Source: Henckelia pumila
Taxonomy: Eukaryota > Streptophyta > Magnoliopsida > Lamiales > Gesneriaceae
Assembly: GCF_033568475.1 (NCBI RefSeq)
Contig: NC_133123.1
Span: 21,686,622-21,750,621, forward strand
Direction of reading: 5' to 3'
Length of the DNA: 64,000 nt
The notes under the pieces are model-generated. The model did no database searches and had not been told where the DNA came from. It worked only from the letters and a program-made list of their open reading frames with translations. Every line of letters begins with the position of its first letter. Position 1 is the stretch's first letter. The position numbers and the translations under genes are program-made. Shown in pieces: positions 47,229 through 60,078 of this stretch.

Positions 47229-49758
47229 GTAAGTTTCTTGGACTGAGATAGAAGCTGAGCGGGGTAGATTGAGTCGCATGCATTTATAGTATTGCATGAT
47301 TATGCATTACTTGATTTGATGATTTGATGAATTGCATGTGAGCATGATCTACTCTTGAAACTAAACTGCCTGATTTACTGATTTGTAAATTTTTGAATTT
47401 TTTAATGATTTTGTTATAAGATTTCCCGGGTGATGTAAGCACCCAGAATTGAATAGAACAATGTTATATGGGTGATGTAAGCACCCCATACTGAACATAA
47501 CTGTCTTGCTCAGCTGAAAAAAGTATTTCCGATTGAACAGAACAGTATACCAGCGAATGAATAGATGCTATTGCAGGTAAAAGTTGGCTTGAAGAACTTG
47601 ATCAGTTGATCAAATACTTGAAATATACAGATATATGTCGTATCAGATTAATTGTATACCAACTTCAAAACCTAACAACCAGCTGATGGATTGTGATGAA
47701 TAAATTCTGAAAGAGAATAGGTAGATTGATTTCTTGGAAAGTGCTTAGAACAGAGATTTACTAGCGGTTCTTTGCTATAACAGATAGAAATGATGAGAAA
47801 AAGAAGATTGTGCCAAGAAAGAAGAATAGCCAGAAAACAGAATATACCAATCAGAAGCAGAGCAATTCGAATACTGAAGAATATTATTTTATTAGATTTT
47901 CAAGCCTACTACGATTCTTTGAATTGTAGATGATGAAGAAGCTCAAGATTAAGTTGTTTATTCATGGCTTGAATTCAGAGATTATGCCTGAGTAAATGTT
48001 GACGACTGAAACATTTTATGAAAGTAATTCTTTAACTCTAATGAACCGAGACAGATTGGTCTGGGTCTGAATGCAGAGTATGTTAAAGATTATTGCACTT
48101 ATTGTGGAGGGAGACATCTTAGCAATCAGTACAAAGACATTTAAAGCAGATGTGCTAGAATATGTTCGAAAAAAATCAGATTCTGAGAAAATTTGAATAA
48201 AAAACGGTTCCAGAAATATACAGAGGATCAGAATGAAAGTGCACCTGGAAATGAGATTGCAGGTAACAGATTTATTTTGTTTTAACCTGTTTATGTTATT
48301 GGTGCAAGAGATATATGATAGCTGAAATCTTATTATATTTCCACCTCTGTATCAGAAAAGAGAATTTGTGAATTGAACTGAAGAATTGAACTACTGCTTC
48401 GATGAAATGAAATTGAACATGATTTTGTTCGTATTTGAGATATCTGTGTATGTTGCATGATAGATGATAATGCAATAACCAAATACAGATTAGCAGAAGA
48501 TTGATGATAAGAAGCGGTTAAATTAGATCAGTAAGAACATAAGAACATAATGTGCATATGAATATGATGATATGATATGGGATCTAGAATTAAGATTCTT
48601 TGATTTCAATTCCGAAATAAGTATATTTTATGCACTAGATATGTTCAAGATCTAAAAAAGCATTGGTAGATATGCCAATAAGTAGAGATTGCAGATATGT
48701 TCCAGTCAGATTTCAACTTTAGTTTCAGTTGTGAACTGGAATTCAATAGCGAATTGATGAGTTTATAAATTGAATACTGTTTTTGTGGTTTATCGAATAG
48801 ATGACGATATGAAAATCAGTTACAGTTGAATATTTTCTTTGATTATGCTGAATCGATTACATCACTTGGAGATATGATTCTTGAAATGTTTGATTTTGAG
48901 TGGCTCTCCTTGTTTTGTTCATAGAGCCTGAGTTGATTCACTCATTCTGAGTTATATGATGCAAGTGAGTTGTTTTCACTTAGCAGAGTTTGTTATCCAG
49001 AAAATTTGATTTTGGATGACCTTGATTGAGAGATTTTCTCAATCTTGATTTATTCTTCTGTTTTTGAGAATTATTGATCCTTTGATGGATATTTCAGCAT
49101 ATTTTGAGATTTTTGGCTCGTAACTGATAGAAAAATTAGATTACTATCCAGATTTTGGATTGATTGTATGATTTGTCAGTACTTTGGAAATAAAAGTGAG
49201 AAATGAAATATGCATTCGATCGATGAATTGAATGACAGTGTAGACTTGATATATCTTCTATGCAGAGCATAGAATGATATAGAGAAAGAAATAATTCGTC
49301 ACTGAAGCTGAATTTCATTGAAGGAGATGTCAGACAGAATTGATGATTTTATTGAAAGAATTATTCTTTCCAACTTGATATGATGGATCAGATTTGTTCA
49401 ACGTATCTAAGTGAAGGAAGTATCAATAGATTCTTCCTATGTGCTTTCATCAGTTGAAATAGATATTGAAGAGATTCTGAGTTAATTCGAATATTCGATA
49501 GATCTTTGATTAAGGGGAGAAACAACTCAGAAAGAAGTCTTTTCAGTTAATTAAAGTACAAATGAATAGATACAGAATACAATAGAATAGACGCAGATTA
49601 GAAGAGATAATCTGATATGAGATGAAGAGATGAGATACGAAGATCAGAGTTCTATGATTGAAGTGAGAATTACTTCAGATAATCATTCAGTTGATCAGAA
49701 TTGATAGTTCGATTGAATACGATTTTGAGAACGAAATCATTCCTTAGAGGGGAGGAAT
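47229..49758 (+). repeat. Degraded internal region, copy B, of the Gypsy element
   Basis: The leader (47229-47968) is unique to this copy. From 47969 on it follows copy A closely (GAATTCAGAGATTATGCCTG against GAATTCGGAGATTATGTCTG). It lacks the stretch equivalent to 42781-44305. It ends in the polypurine tract AGAGGGGAGGAAT before LTR 2. No functional coding frame. Confidence 0.78.
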
Positions 49759-51687
49759 AGTAAGGCCCAGAAAATATTAAGTTATTATTACGGAATTTGA
49801 AATTTAAATTCTGTAATTTATGGATTTGTGAATTTATGAAAATTATAGATTTAATTTCCGAACCGAATATATTTAATTTGAGAATTTACGGATTAAGCTG
49901 TGACCTTTGTTTTCTTTTGATTTCCGATTTTCAAATCACCGTAACTTTTGATCCGTTTGTCCGATTTCAATTCAAAAAATTGTTCTGGAATCCTTGTGAT
50001 GAGGACTTAGATTTTATGTAAGTCTTGATTTTATTCGGCATTTTTTGAAGATCAAAATCTGGTAGATATCAAAAATTGATGTTATGTATGTGTTCTTTGA
50101 CGTTTATACATTTCGATATCGAAATCGGAGTAAAAATTTTATCTTATTTGTACTTAATCATGAATTCCAGCTTATGTTCGATGTTTATAGCTGCTGTTAG
50201 AAGTGATATTGAGTTGATCTTGATGATATTTGATGTACGGATTATTTTAATGGTTAGAAATGGTTTCGATATTTCATCGGTTACCGATTTTCAATCGCTA
50301 CGCCGTCAATTCGTGTTTTGAGACTGTTTTGATAGCCTATGACTGAGCTGAGATCTTTTTTAAGATGTTATTGATGTTGTAGCAATTTTATTCTTCAATT
50401 TCAGATTAGTTTTGAAGGCTAACGAATCAAGAACTTTGAATTCGAACCGACGAAGAAGTTGAGGTTTGAAGTGAATTTGGTTGAAGATGAATGATGATCT
50501 TGAATCGATTATGAAATGATAGATTTGAACGAAGTTTGATATGACTGTTTTGATGTTATGTTTCAGATTTGAAGCGTTCAAAACCGAGGAAATACGATGG
50601 TATAAGACGACATCGCGAGTCAGGGATTTGAAACTCGAGAATGAAGCTTCTTGAGTTGTCCCGCCAAAATCACATACTTGTTTATATTTTCGATTTGATT
50701 TTGATGTTGTCGATCCATCTCAGGTAGTGGATAGTTGATTTGATATGATTACGATGATGATATGATATGATATTGAATTGATTCTATGCCAAGATCTGAG
50801 GCGATCTTATTTTCTAGTCTGAGACGACTACGATAGATGGATATCCATATCAAGATCGGTTACAAATCTTCATGGAAACGATGATATATGAATCAATTCT
50901 CGATCGATATATGCATTATTTACTCTACTGTTGAGTCGATTATGATTAGAGTTGATATGATTTATTTAACGCTTTATATGTCGATTATACTGAGAATAAT
51001 TTCTCACCGGAGTTTATCTGGCTGTTGCTTTGTTTTGTATGTATGCATTGCAACAGATGGGGCAGGAGCTAATCAAAAACGACATTGATAGCTCGGGAGA
51101 GAGACTTATCAAGTGTGGACTCGATTTTAAGCTGAAGAATGGTATTTAGATAGCATCGAACTTGACGTGAAACTTTGTTTTAGAAGCTCACTTTTGAGAC
51201 TTGGTGTAGCTTGAAGTTTCATGCATTTTATGCTATTCGTTTGATGTAATAAACGCGTGATTTGATGCTTGAAACCTCTTAAATGTATATATGCATGTTT
51301 TCAGATTGTATAACATGCTTGAAATTGATGTTTCATGATGATTGTTACCTTGCTCCAGCTTTGACAGCAAAATGCAATATGCAGAATTTTCTGGACAGGG
51401 TGCCCGCTCGATCCTGTGAACTCGTAGGATCGAGCGCGGCTATAAATTTTAAAAATAGAGAATTGAGCAATTGGGGCTCGCTCGATCGTGTGAGTACATG
51501 GGATTGAGCGCGGCCTAAAAATCCTGAAATCCGAGAGCTGAGGAATTGGGCTCACTCGATCGGACGAGGTTCTTGAATTTTAAAAAAAAATTTAGCTCTT
51601 GGTTGTAATATTCCTTTATTGTTTGATTAATTGTTTGATTAATCATTAATTTCTCTAATATGAGATTAGCAACCCGAGGTTCCCACA
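49759..51687 (+). repeat. Gypsy LTR 2 of the tandem array
   Basis: Homologous to LTR 1 from AGTAAGGCCCAGAAAATA (first base changed from T) to GAGGTTCCCACA. It is shorter, 1929 bp, mainly because about 440 bp equivalent to 44970-45410 are missing. The third 3' hairpin has lost its second arm (near 51560). Confidence 0.85.
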
Positions 51688-52206
51688 ATGTAGCTGGAAG
51701 AGAAGATCCAGTTTTCAACGCTCGGCGCTTCTCAGGGTTGAATGGAATGTGTGACAGTAGTCATCCATTCTGCGTCAAGCCTTAGTGTCTTGTTTTATTT
51801 GTAGTAGTTTAAGTCACTTGAAAAAGTATTGTCCGCATTCAAATAAAAATAAATAGAGAGGATTTTGCGGTTGTTTTTACTTGTTAAGTTATTTCAAACT
51901 TTTTAGAATTAATCAGTTGGATAACCAGAGGTTCGTATTTTGTGACCTGTGAAGATTATCTAGATTTGAGATTAGTTGATCAGTTATTCGACTATAGAAT
52001 ACTGAATTGACAATTGTATGATTGGGATGTAATTTTACATGCTTTCAGTGAATTGTTCTAGATGCATTTCCTAGAATATTCTATCGAGACATAGTGTCTG
52101 TTGTCAAGGATGATTTGTTTTCATCAGGGGCACAGTGATGAATTATACCAAGTGCTGTGGACTGTGTGGATATATATGACTAGACAGAGAGGAAGTGCGA
52201 CCCCAT
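51688..52206 (+). pseudogene. Degraded Gypsy pol fragment
   Basis: The stretch near 52110-52200 (GATTTGTTTTCATCAGGGGC and on) aligns with 54520-54600 and with the region around the DDILI box of Gypsy reverse transcriptases, but it is full of stops. It is cut by the solo LTR at 52207. Confidence 0.45.
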
Positions 52207-54045
52207 TGTTGGAGAACTGTGATCAGATCAATCAGAATTGATACCCGGTGCAGCGGAAGTTTAAAAATTGTATATGGAACGATTCCATAATAGGTATCAA
52301 AACTTTACGATTAAATTGTGCATGTAAAAATAAAATAACAATTAAATTTTTACCTCCAATCTCGAATCGAGATTATGGACACCAACAGATTACTCTGCTC
52401 TTGTTGTATATCCCAGGAACTGATGGACGAACAATTCTTCAATCAGGTCCACGAACAGAAATTTAATTCCTCTGATAGATTGCACTAGAAAATCTATCAG
52501 AAGTTTCTACGAAGAGAATTAACGAATTTGATCCGTTAAACCAGACTGTAAATTCAAAATTCACAGGCTGGATTTTCCCGAGCAGAGAGGGAGGGGGCGG
52601 CCACTTAAGAGAGAAAAAACTAGGGTTTTCGAAAATTGTGACCTCTCTTGTGTAATTTCTGTACTGCAATAACTTATTTATAATGTGGGCTGCTAACAGC
52701 TTAGGGCCCATTAGTCATAAGTTCAAGCCTGACAAGCAAAGCCCGCATGTTCAGAAATTAATATAAAATTCATCGTGACTCAGATTGATAAACCAATTTC
52801 ACCAATGTGCACAGAAACCATTTCTGCACCTTTTAAAGTCAAGATAAATTTTCTGAATCCAAATTCAGTAATTTCCAAAAATGCACATCTCTATGTCATT
52901 TTAGGAAATCTTACTCCCTCTACTATTAAATAAGAAGTCCCACTTCTTTGTTCATTAAATTTAACTCTTTAAATTTAACTATCTCAACGGGAATTAAAAA
53001 TCCATTACTTTTGTGACCCTCAATGGTTCAGGGATACAGCTAGCCGTGGGCTCACAACTCCTTGTGACTCGGAACAACAATTTCCGACTTGCCCATCGAA
53101 TCATGGTAAGAGCGCCTAGCAACATCGCCCCATGATTCCCTAGGTATCACTGATAGTGCCTGCAAGAACCAATAGATTTTGGTTAGCGTACAGTACGGTC
53201 CCTTCATCCATATATCCCGATCGAATCAACAACCATTGGTAAATCGAGAGTCGTTCGAGATTCGATAACTATGCAATACATCTTGAAGATCAAATAGTGA
53301 CATCGCATGTGCTACTAAGAAACCATTTCTTAAAACACATCATGTACTCTGGCCAGAGATTCGTCACACTAATATCTCCTCAGATTTCATAGGATATCCA
53401 CACTATCAAGTATGTGGTGAATCCTTGACAACAAAGCATCGACTCCTATATGTGTCGTAACTGTACCCAATCCCGACACCTGATGACCCCAATAGAGTCG
53501 GTAAACGAGTCAAAGCACAGTACTAGCATATAGAGTCTCAATGATGTTTCAAGTAGTAAGGACTAATGGTGTACAACCAAAACCGCGGACTTTATCCACT
53601 CGATAAGTGATAACCACTTGGAAAGTCCGGATAGGGTAGTTCGATCATTCATCGTATGAATATCCATTTGCATGCTTTGAACATCTCCATGTTCCATACC
53701 AATGAAACGTGGTACTCGGCATCGCAAATGCTAGTCTCAATCTCAAGCGATCCTTATCCTTATTAACGGACGGCTCAATCGACTAGGAACTGTTTAGAAT
53801 ATACAGTGATTATAAGATGTGTTTCATGATAGTCATCCCCATGTACTACCACATCTTACATACACTATAGTATATTCAAGGTCTTTATCAAAACAACAAT
53901 GGTATATCACAATATAACAATATGAAGAAAGATAAAGTCATTGCCATTAATAAAAGTGTAAATTATATTAAACAAAAGATTGTTTATACATAGAGTCATC
54001 AAAGCCCTTAGCCACAAGTTGGCTCACCGGGCACCCACTCTTTCA
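52207..54045 (-). repeat. Solo LTR of the Copia B family
   Basis: Inverted homologue of 31438-33287. On the minus strand it runs from TGAAAGAGTGGGTGCCCGG to AGTTCTCCAACA. It is flanked by a perfect 5-bp repeat CCCAT (52202-52206 and 54046-54050). There is no internal element sequence, so it is a solo LTR inserted into degraded Gypsy DNA. Confidence 0.93.
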
Positions 54046-55590
54046 CCCATGGTTTTATTACTCTGGGAGCCCTTCGTGCTTCAGAGGATGTCTGGGAGCT
54101 TTTCTTGCTTCAGATGGTTATTCAGGGGGAGGCTACCTCAGTCTAATGTGTTGCAACAATCACAGTAGGGGTATAGATATTCGATATTTGGAATCTCACG
54201 TAAATATTTAATGGATACTAAGATTTAGTATCCAAGGAAATTAGTTATCGCCTAACTTCGTCAGAAATATAGATTAAGGGTTTTCTGTTGTCAAAATTAG
54301 TCTTGAAAGAAATTTTCTTTTACGAGAGATCGTTCTAAGCAGATAAGGTTTTGGCATTCGATTTGGGATTTCAGGATTCACTGGGTTAATTTGTCAGATG
54401 TTTGCAGACTCGGGATTTGAGTTGTGCTTCTTTTCAGATGAATTAATTATAGTAGTTTTTCTAGACCAGTAATGAGACTTTGACACGGATAGGGGGTGTT
54501 TCTCTGTAATGATAGATTTTGATTTCATTAGAGACTCAGAGATGAGTTATATCAGGTGCTGAGAACTGTGCTGGATTATTCGAGATAGGAAGGGAAGCGC
54601 GACCTATGCCAGTGTTCTCTGGAAGGATTTTTTTTAGATAGGCTATTGGGGAAGGCTACTTCAATCTTAATTGCACAGTCTTAGCAAAGAATATAACCAT
54701 CAAAAGGATTTTCAGCGATAGTTGGAATCCTTTGGATTTGGTTTGGGTACTGGGATAGTTCCAAGGGAATTGAAATTAGTCCAGAGATTAATAAAATTTA
54801 TGTCTATGATTTGGACATGAATAGTTTGGTGGTAGGTCCAGATTGGTGCAGTAATTGTACCAGTGATTACTTTTGATTATTGTCTGACATCGTAGGAGAT
54901 AAATATTAGTGAACTTATGGGAATTTTGTTCCAAGCATTTTGGGTTCATATAGTTCTCGTTGAATAGAACCACAGAGATCACAGTGGTTGATCATCGGTG
55001 TAAGGTTCTAGTGATCATGAAACTAGTAAGTGATAATTATACTGATTGATTCTATTGGACTAAGTGTGTGCTACAATGAATCAATAATGATGCAATCGTT
55101 CAGACTAAATCAGTGTTGATTCTAGTATTATTGACTAGAAAGTATTCGAGACAGTTTTGTAAGCTCGTATGCTTAAGAACATGGTCCGTGAGTTATTTTC
55201 AGAATTTCTCAGTGTTTGGAGAATTTCAAGAAATATGCTAGTTCAGCTTTTGGGTTACCTTCTGCTTAAGAAAAGTGGATAAGAAGTTTTACTTCTAATT
55301 TATCTGTGGCTGATACAAATGTTGTAACCCAGTAATGGGGGAGATGAATGTTCTTTTGTAGAAAGGACAATTTGAATGGTTCATTGCTTGGTGATTAGGA
55401 ACTGAACTAAGAGATTTTTAATAATTGGAAGAAACTGATAGGATGAGTATAATACTCTGGTATTAAGTTTCTAGGAATGTTTCTGTAGTATTTCTGGAAT
55501 TTCATTGTCATAATTTGATCTAGCAAGTGATTGAATTTCAATGGGTACTAACAGGATAACATCAAGTGTTTAGAGTGTAAAAAGGACATC
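54046..55590 (+). pseudogene. Degraded Gypsy pol DNA (right limit approximate)
   Basis: Continues the Gypsy-like sequence interrupted by the solo LTR. A second copy of the reverse-transcriptase-like block (GATTTTGATTTCATTAGAGA and on, 54518-54605) suggests a diverged internal duplication of 52078-52206. No open frame survives. The junction with SIRE sequence lies somewhere between about 55500 and 55900. Confidence 0.45.
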
Positions 55591-57864
55591 ACACTAAAGG
55601 AACGGTCTTTAAAGTACTCCTTTAGGTATTTTGTTTCCATTTTCTTCTAATTTTCATCAAATCTTGATGATCATTATTATTGTCATTGAAAATTTCATCA
55701 ATTTGAGCTTCTGAATTTGCGAAATCACTGTTCAAATGGGACAAGATCATGGAATACACTAACATCCCTCAACTACTTAGTGATTGAGTCAGAGATCTAT
55801 TTAAATTAACAACTATTGGGATGTAAAACAATTTTACATATAAATCTGAGTGTATACTGGTTGATGGTTAAAAAGTATAAAAAAGTTCACAAAACAGAAT
55901 AATACATGAATGCAGTATTTCAAAAGATCCTAAAAATGCTCATGCATATTCGGTGATGTCTCAGGTGTTGGAAACACTCGAGACAACATCTATGTCTGTT
56001 TACAGTGCACACATGCTGAGAGACTTTCTTAAATTGGAAAATCTCTCGAAATACAATGCTTTAGTGAATATATTAGCTAATTGGTTATTCGTTTCAATAA
56101 AATAAATGCAGATCATGCCTTTCTCGACTAAATCTCGAGTGAAGTGATGTCTAATGTCAGTGTGTTTGGTTCGAGAGTGTTGTACTGAGTTTTGGAAATA
56201 TCAATAGCACTTGAATTATCACAATACACAATGAGAGTTCCACTTTTTATGTCATAATTATTCAACATTTGATTCATCCACAAAAGTTGTGAGCAATAAC
56301 TTCCAACTGCTACATATTCGGATTCAACGGTGGAAAGAGAAACACAATTTTTCTTTCTACAATACCAAGATACTAAGTTATTACCCAAGTAGTAGAAACA
56401 ACCCCTGTGGTGCTCTTTCTCTCATCTAAATCTTCCGCCCAGTCAGCATCACAAAATCCTACCAAATTTGTGTTGGTTTATTTAGTGTACCATAAACCCA
56501 AATCCAAGGTTCCAGCCGCATATTTCAATATTCTTTTTACGGCCTTAAGATATGAAACTTTTGGGTTAGTCTGGTATCTAGCACACAAGCCAACACTAAA
56601 TATGATATCTTGTCTAGTAGCACTCAAATACAAGAGACTCCCAATTATGCTACGGTAGAGAGTGTTGTCAACGTCTTCGGCAACATCATCCCCAGACAAA
56701 TTTTCACTTGACCCCATAGGTCTGCGCATGTGTTTAGTGTTGTCATTCAAAAAAAATTTCACAAGATTCCTACATACTTTGACACAAAAATAAACCATCA
56801 TGCATTTGTTTCACTTGCAATCCCAAGAAATAATTCAATTCACCAACCATACTCATCTCAAATGTAGAACACATTCACTTGAAAAATTCATCAACAAGTT
56901 TTGCAGAAGAAGCACAGAAAATTATGTCATCTACATAGACTTGACAAATAAGAATATTACCTTAATTTTTTTGCACAAACAGTGTCTTATCTACCTCACT
57001 TCTTTTGAAGCCAATATTGAGCAAGTACTCTGTTAATATTCCATACTAAGAACGAGGTGCTTGCTTCAATCCATACAAAGTTTTTTTCAACTTATAAACA
57101 TGATCTAGGTGTTGTGGATCCTCAAACCCTTTTGGTTGTCTCACATACACCTCTTCATTCAAAAATGCACTTTTTACATCTATTTGAAAAGGTGTCATTC
57201 CCATATGACATGAAATCGCAAGCAAAAGTCGGACAAACTCAATACATGATAAAGATGCAAAGGTTTCATCAAAGTCCACCCCCTCAACCAGTGTATACCC
57301 TTGAGCTACCACACTTGCTTTTTTTCTTACGATGTTTCCTGATTCATCAGTCTTATTTTTAAAAATCCATTTTGTTCCTATAACATTACCATGATCAAGA
57401 CAAGGTACCAAGTACCAAACATCGTTTCTAACAAATGGTTCTAGCTCTTCATGCATTGCATTGACCAAAAATTCATCTTTCAAATCTTCTACTACATTTT
57501 TTGGTTCAATGTTTGAGACAAAACACGAAAATCTTACATGTGAGAACGTGGAGCTCATGCAAATCAGTCCAGTCATCTTCCTATAATCCACATTTTCTTT
57601 TTTTCGGGTTTGCATATCTCCATGTATATCTCCAATGACCTGCGAAGCTGGCTGATTCTTTTGAATTTTGCTATGAATATTCTTACCAACTTTATTTACC
57701 TCACTGTCTTCCTTCTCATCATCAACAGTGGACTGGTCAACTATAGTTTCTGAATGTTCTGATGAGGATGTTGTCACATGTATTGTGATATCTGGGACAA
57801 CATCTGAATTTCCAGAAATTTCCAGCAAACCATCAACTTCATCTTCGGCATTTTTATTTTTCAT
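55591..57864 (-). pseudogene. SIRE-like Copia reverse transcriptase and RNase H, decayed
   Basis: Minus strand. The RT starts in 57864-57046 with NVIGTKWIFKNKTDESGNIV, PFQIDVKSAFLNEEVYVRQP and YKLKKTLYGLKQAP. After an interruption the catalytic YVDDIIF is readable near 56940. LYLSATRQDIIFSVGLCARY is at 56801-56478, and the RNase H part FVSLSTVESEYVAVGSYCSQ-like block lies at 56388-56128. The frame is broken several times by stops and shifts. The RNase H end can be followed to about 55990. The sequence between there and about 55590 is AT-rich and may include the untranslated link to the envelope-like frame. Confidence 0.82.
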
Positions 57865-58053
57865 ATCTGCAAAGTCATCAAAAACAACATTAATAAACTC
57901 AAAAATTGTTCTAGTTTTTAAGTTAAAACATTATGTAAGCTCGGATGTTCGAAGCATAACCTAAGAACAAACATTTATTACTCTTTGCATCAAACTTAGC
58001 AAGACGGTCTCTATAATTCAAAACGTAACATACACAGCCAAAAACATGAAATT
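57865..58053 (-). pseudogene. Integrase C-terminal link of the SIRE-like element
   Basis: The minus strand from 58053 reads HVFGCVCYVLNYRDRLAKF, the post-integrase block that joins integrase to RT in Copia polyproteins. It directly continues the frame broken at 59355 by the solo LTR. Confidence 0.75.
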
Positions 58054-59354
58054 TGCAGTAGCCCGATCCCATTTTATAAGATTAATTGACTGAATATGAT
58101 TAAGGAAGGTATTAAAGGATTAAATTAGATTCAATTAAAGAAATTGGAAAATTGAACTCGGGTGAGATCGGAGCATCCGTTCTCAGAACGGAGCGTCCGA
58201 ACCCAACTAGCTGTCTAATGAGGTGTCAACTTTGAATCGACATGTGGCGGAGATCGGACCATCCGAACCGGAGATCGGACCGTCCGATGTGCTGGCGGGA
58301 CAGATGTCACAAGATCGTGACACGTGGTGGAACATGCAGATCGGACCGTCCGATCGTATGAATCGGAGCATCCGATCTAGCCCTATAAATATAGGATCCG
58401 AGATTTCATTTCCTTGCCAATTCACACACTTCCTCTCTCGGTTCTTGGGTGGTTTAGGGGCTTCCTAGCCTTAGTTATCGAGGGGAGGAGCCTTGGCGAG
58501 GCATCCAGAAGTCGTAGCAGAGTTGTGCCCAACTTCTAGGGCATTCGACAACAAATGGCTGACGATGGACGGAGGTATTCCTAAGTTCCATATAAATATT
58601 TAGGGAGAATGCTATAGCTTAATTAAAGCTTTTAGAGCAAGAATTTAATGCATGAGTATTTTTTATTGTAGTGCGGACTATAGACTTGGAGTTAGAGCTG
58701 GTATAGCTTGCCTAGAAAATAAGGTACGAAAGTACTTTTTGAGATACTCTGACAGAGTATGCATTTATTATTTGTTGCATTGTTTATATGACATGATTTT
58801 ATCTGCATATACCTATCATGATATTATGCTGCATCCATGAGCATATTGATCATGTATTCTTGAGTTAGCTGGCAGTAGGGTGCTCACCCAACTTGTAGTG
58901 GATGGTTGGACACGTTGACTTGTGTCAGGTCACCGATAGAATCCACTGTCGGGTATATGAGTCACCTCCTGGTGCGACGGCGCAGAGTGCTATATAACTT
59001 GGGCCCGGTCTGTGAGCAAGAATTATTGACCTTGTGTCTTGGTACCCGTACACTTGCATACATGCACATATAATATTTGTGTACTCATACTCTCGTACTG
59101 AGCGTTTTATGCCCACGTCCAGTTGTTTCTGTTTGTCTGGACACCCTATTTGGCGGGAGAGTTGCAGGTAGTTCTCCTAGAGATTTGGAGATTAGGTGGT
59201 AACCAAGGCAGAATTGCGGGGTCAGCCACTAGATTTTACCTTTATGGTATTAAGCTATTTTTAGTTTTTGCATTTACTCTGATCTAGATTTATTATTATT
59301 TAATTGTATGCCTAAGTTTCTGATTAGTAGGTGATCACGGTGCGGGTCACTAAA
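58054..59354 (+). repeat. Solo LTR of the chromovirus-like Gypsy family inside the SIRE integrase
   Basis: It starts TGCAGTAGCCCGATCCC and ends GCGGGTCACTAAA (terminal CA mutated). The flanks AAATT (58049-58053) and AAAGT (59355-59359) match at four of five bases. Taking out the LTR and one duplication brings the flanking Copia codons back into phase. Six TCGGACCGTCCGAT-like dyads lie at 58166-58377, just before a TATA box at 58384-58391. Length is 1301 bp. Confidence 0.88.
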
Positions 59355-60078
59355 AAAGTACTTAAGATTTGGCCTCTTTTCCATGAGTATTTCATATGAT
59401 GTCGTAGTAGAATCATTCCTCAAATATAATCTAATTGAAATGTGACATGTTGTGTTTAATGCTTCTGCCCAGAAATGTTTTGAAATGTTTTTAGAACTTA
59501 ACATTACTCTAGCCATCTCTTGCAAAGTTTTATTCTTCATCTCAGCAATTTCATTTTGTTGTGATGTTTTAGGAGCAGAAAATTCATGAGAAATACCTTT
59601 CTTATCGCACAAATTTGCAAAAAAAAAAGTTTTCGAACTCCTTACCATGATCAGTGCGAATTCTGACTACCTTCAAGTTGTGTAGATTAACAATCCTTGT
59701 GAGAAGTTTCTTAAACACATCAAAGGTTTCTGATTTTTCTCTCAGAAAGCTTACCCACGTGTATCTTGAAAAATCATCAACACAAACAAAAGAGTATTTC
59801 TTACCTCCAAAGCTTTTCACATCCATGGGACCCATCAAGTCCAAATGTACAAGCACAAGAAAACGTTTTCTCTCAGATGTTGACAACATCTGGTGCGACA
59901 CCCTGGTTTGCTTGCCCTTTTGATATGCCTCATACACAAATGAAATTTCAGATTTTAAATTAAGCATAACTCTAACAGCATCAAGCTTACTTAAATTCTC
60001 CAGCATCTTCAAGTTAACATGACCCAGCTTTTGATGCCAAAGGTTGAAGTCATTCACTTTTGTATGCCTACACGCCAT
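59355..60078 (-). pseudogene. SIRE-like Copia integrase, frameshifted
   Basis: Minus strand. WHQKLGHVNLKMLENLSKLD (near 60035) is the pre-integrase HHCC region, but the usual second Cys pair is damaged (VYEAYQKGKQ). LVHLDLMGPMDV and RIRTDHGKEFENF carry the first two catalytic Asp residues. After a frameshift near 59620, SAPKTSQQNEIAEMKNKTLQ carries the Glu region and the frame continues to ILMEKRPNLKYF at the solo LTR boundary. Confidence 0.83.

Noticed and set aside
45791-51555. Short frames in LTR 1 and LTR 2 that occur in both copies (for example 46391-46591 and 50888-51088)
   Set aside because: They are shared because the LTRs are homologous, not because of coding conservation; positions fall in LTR regulatory sequence.
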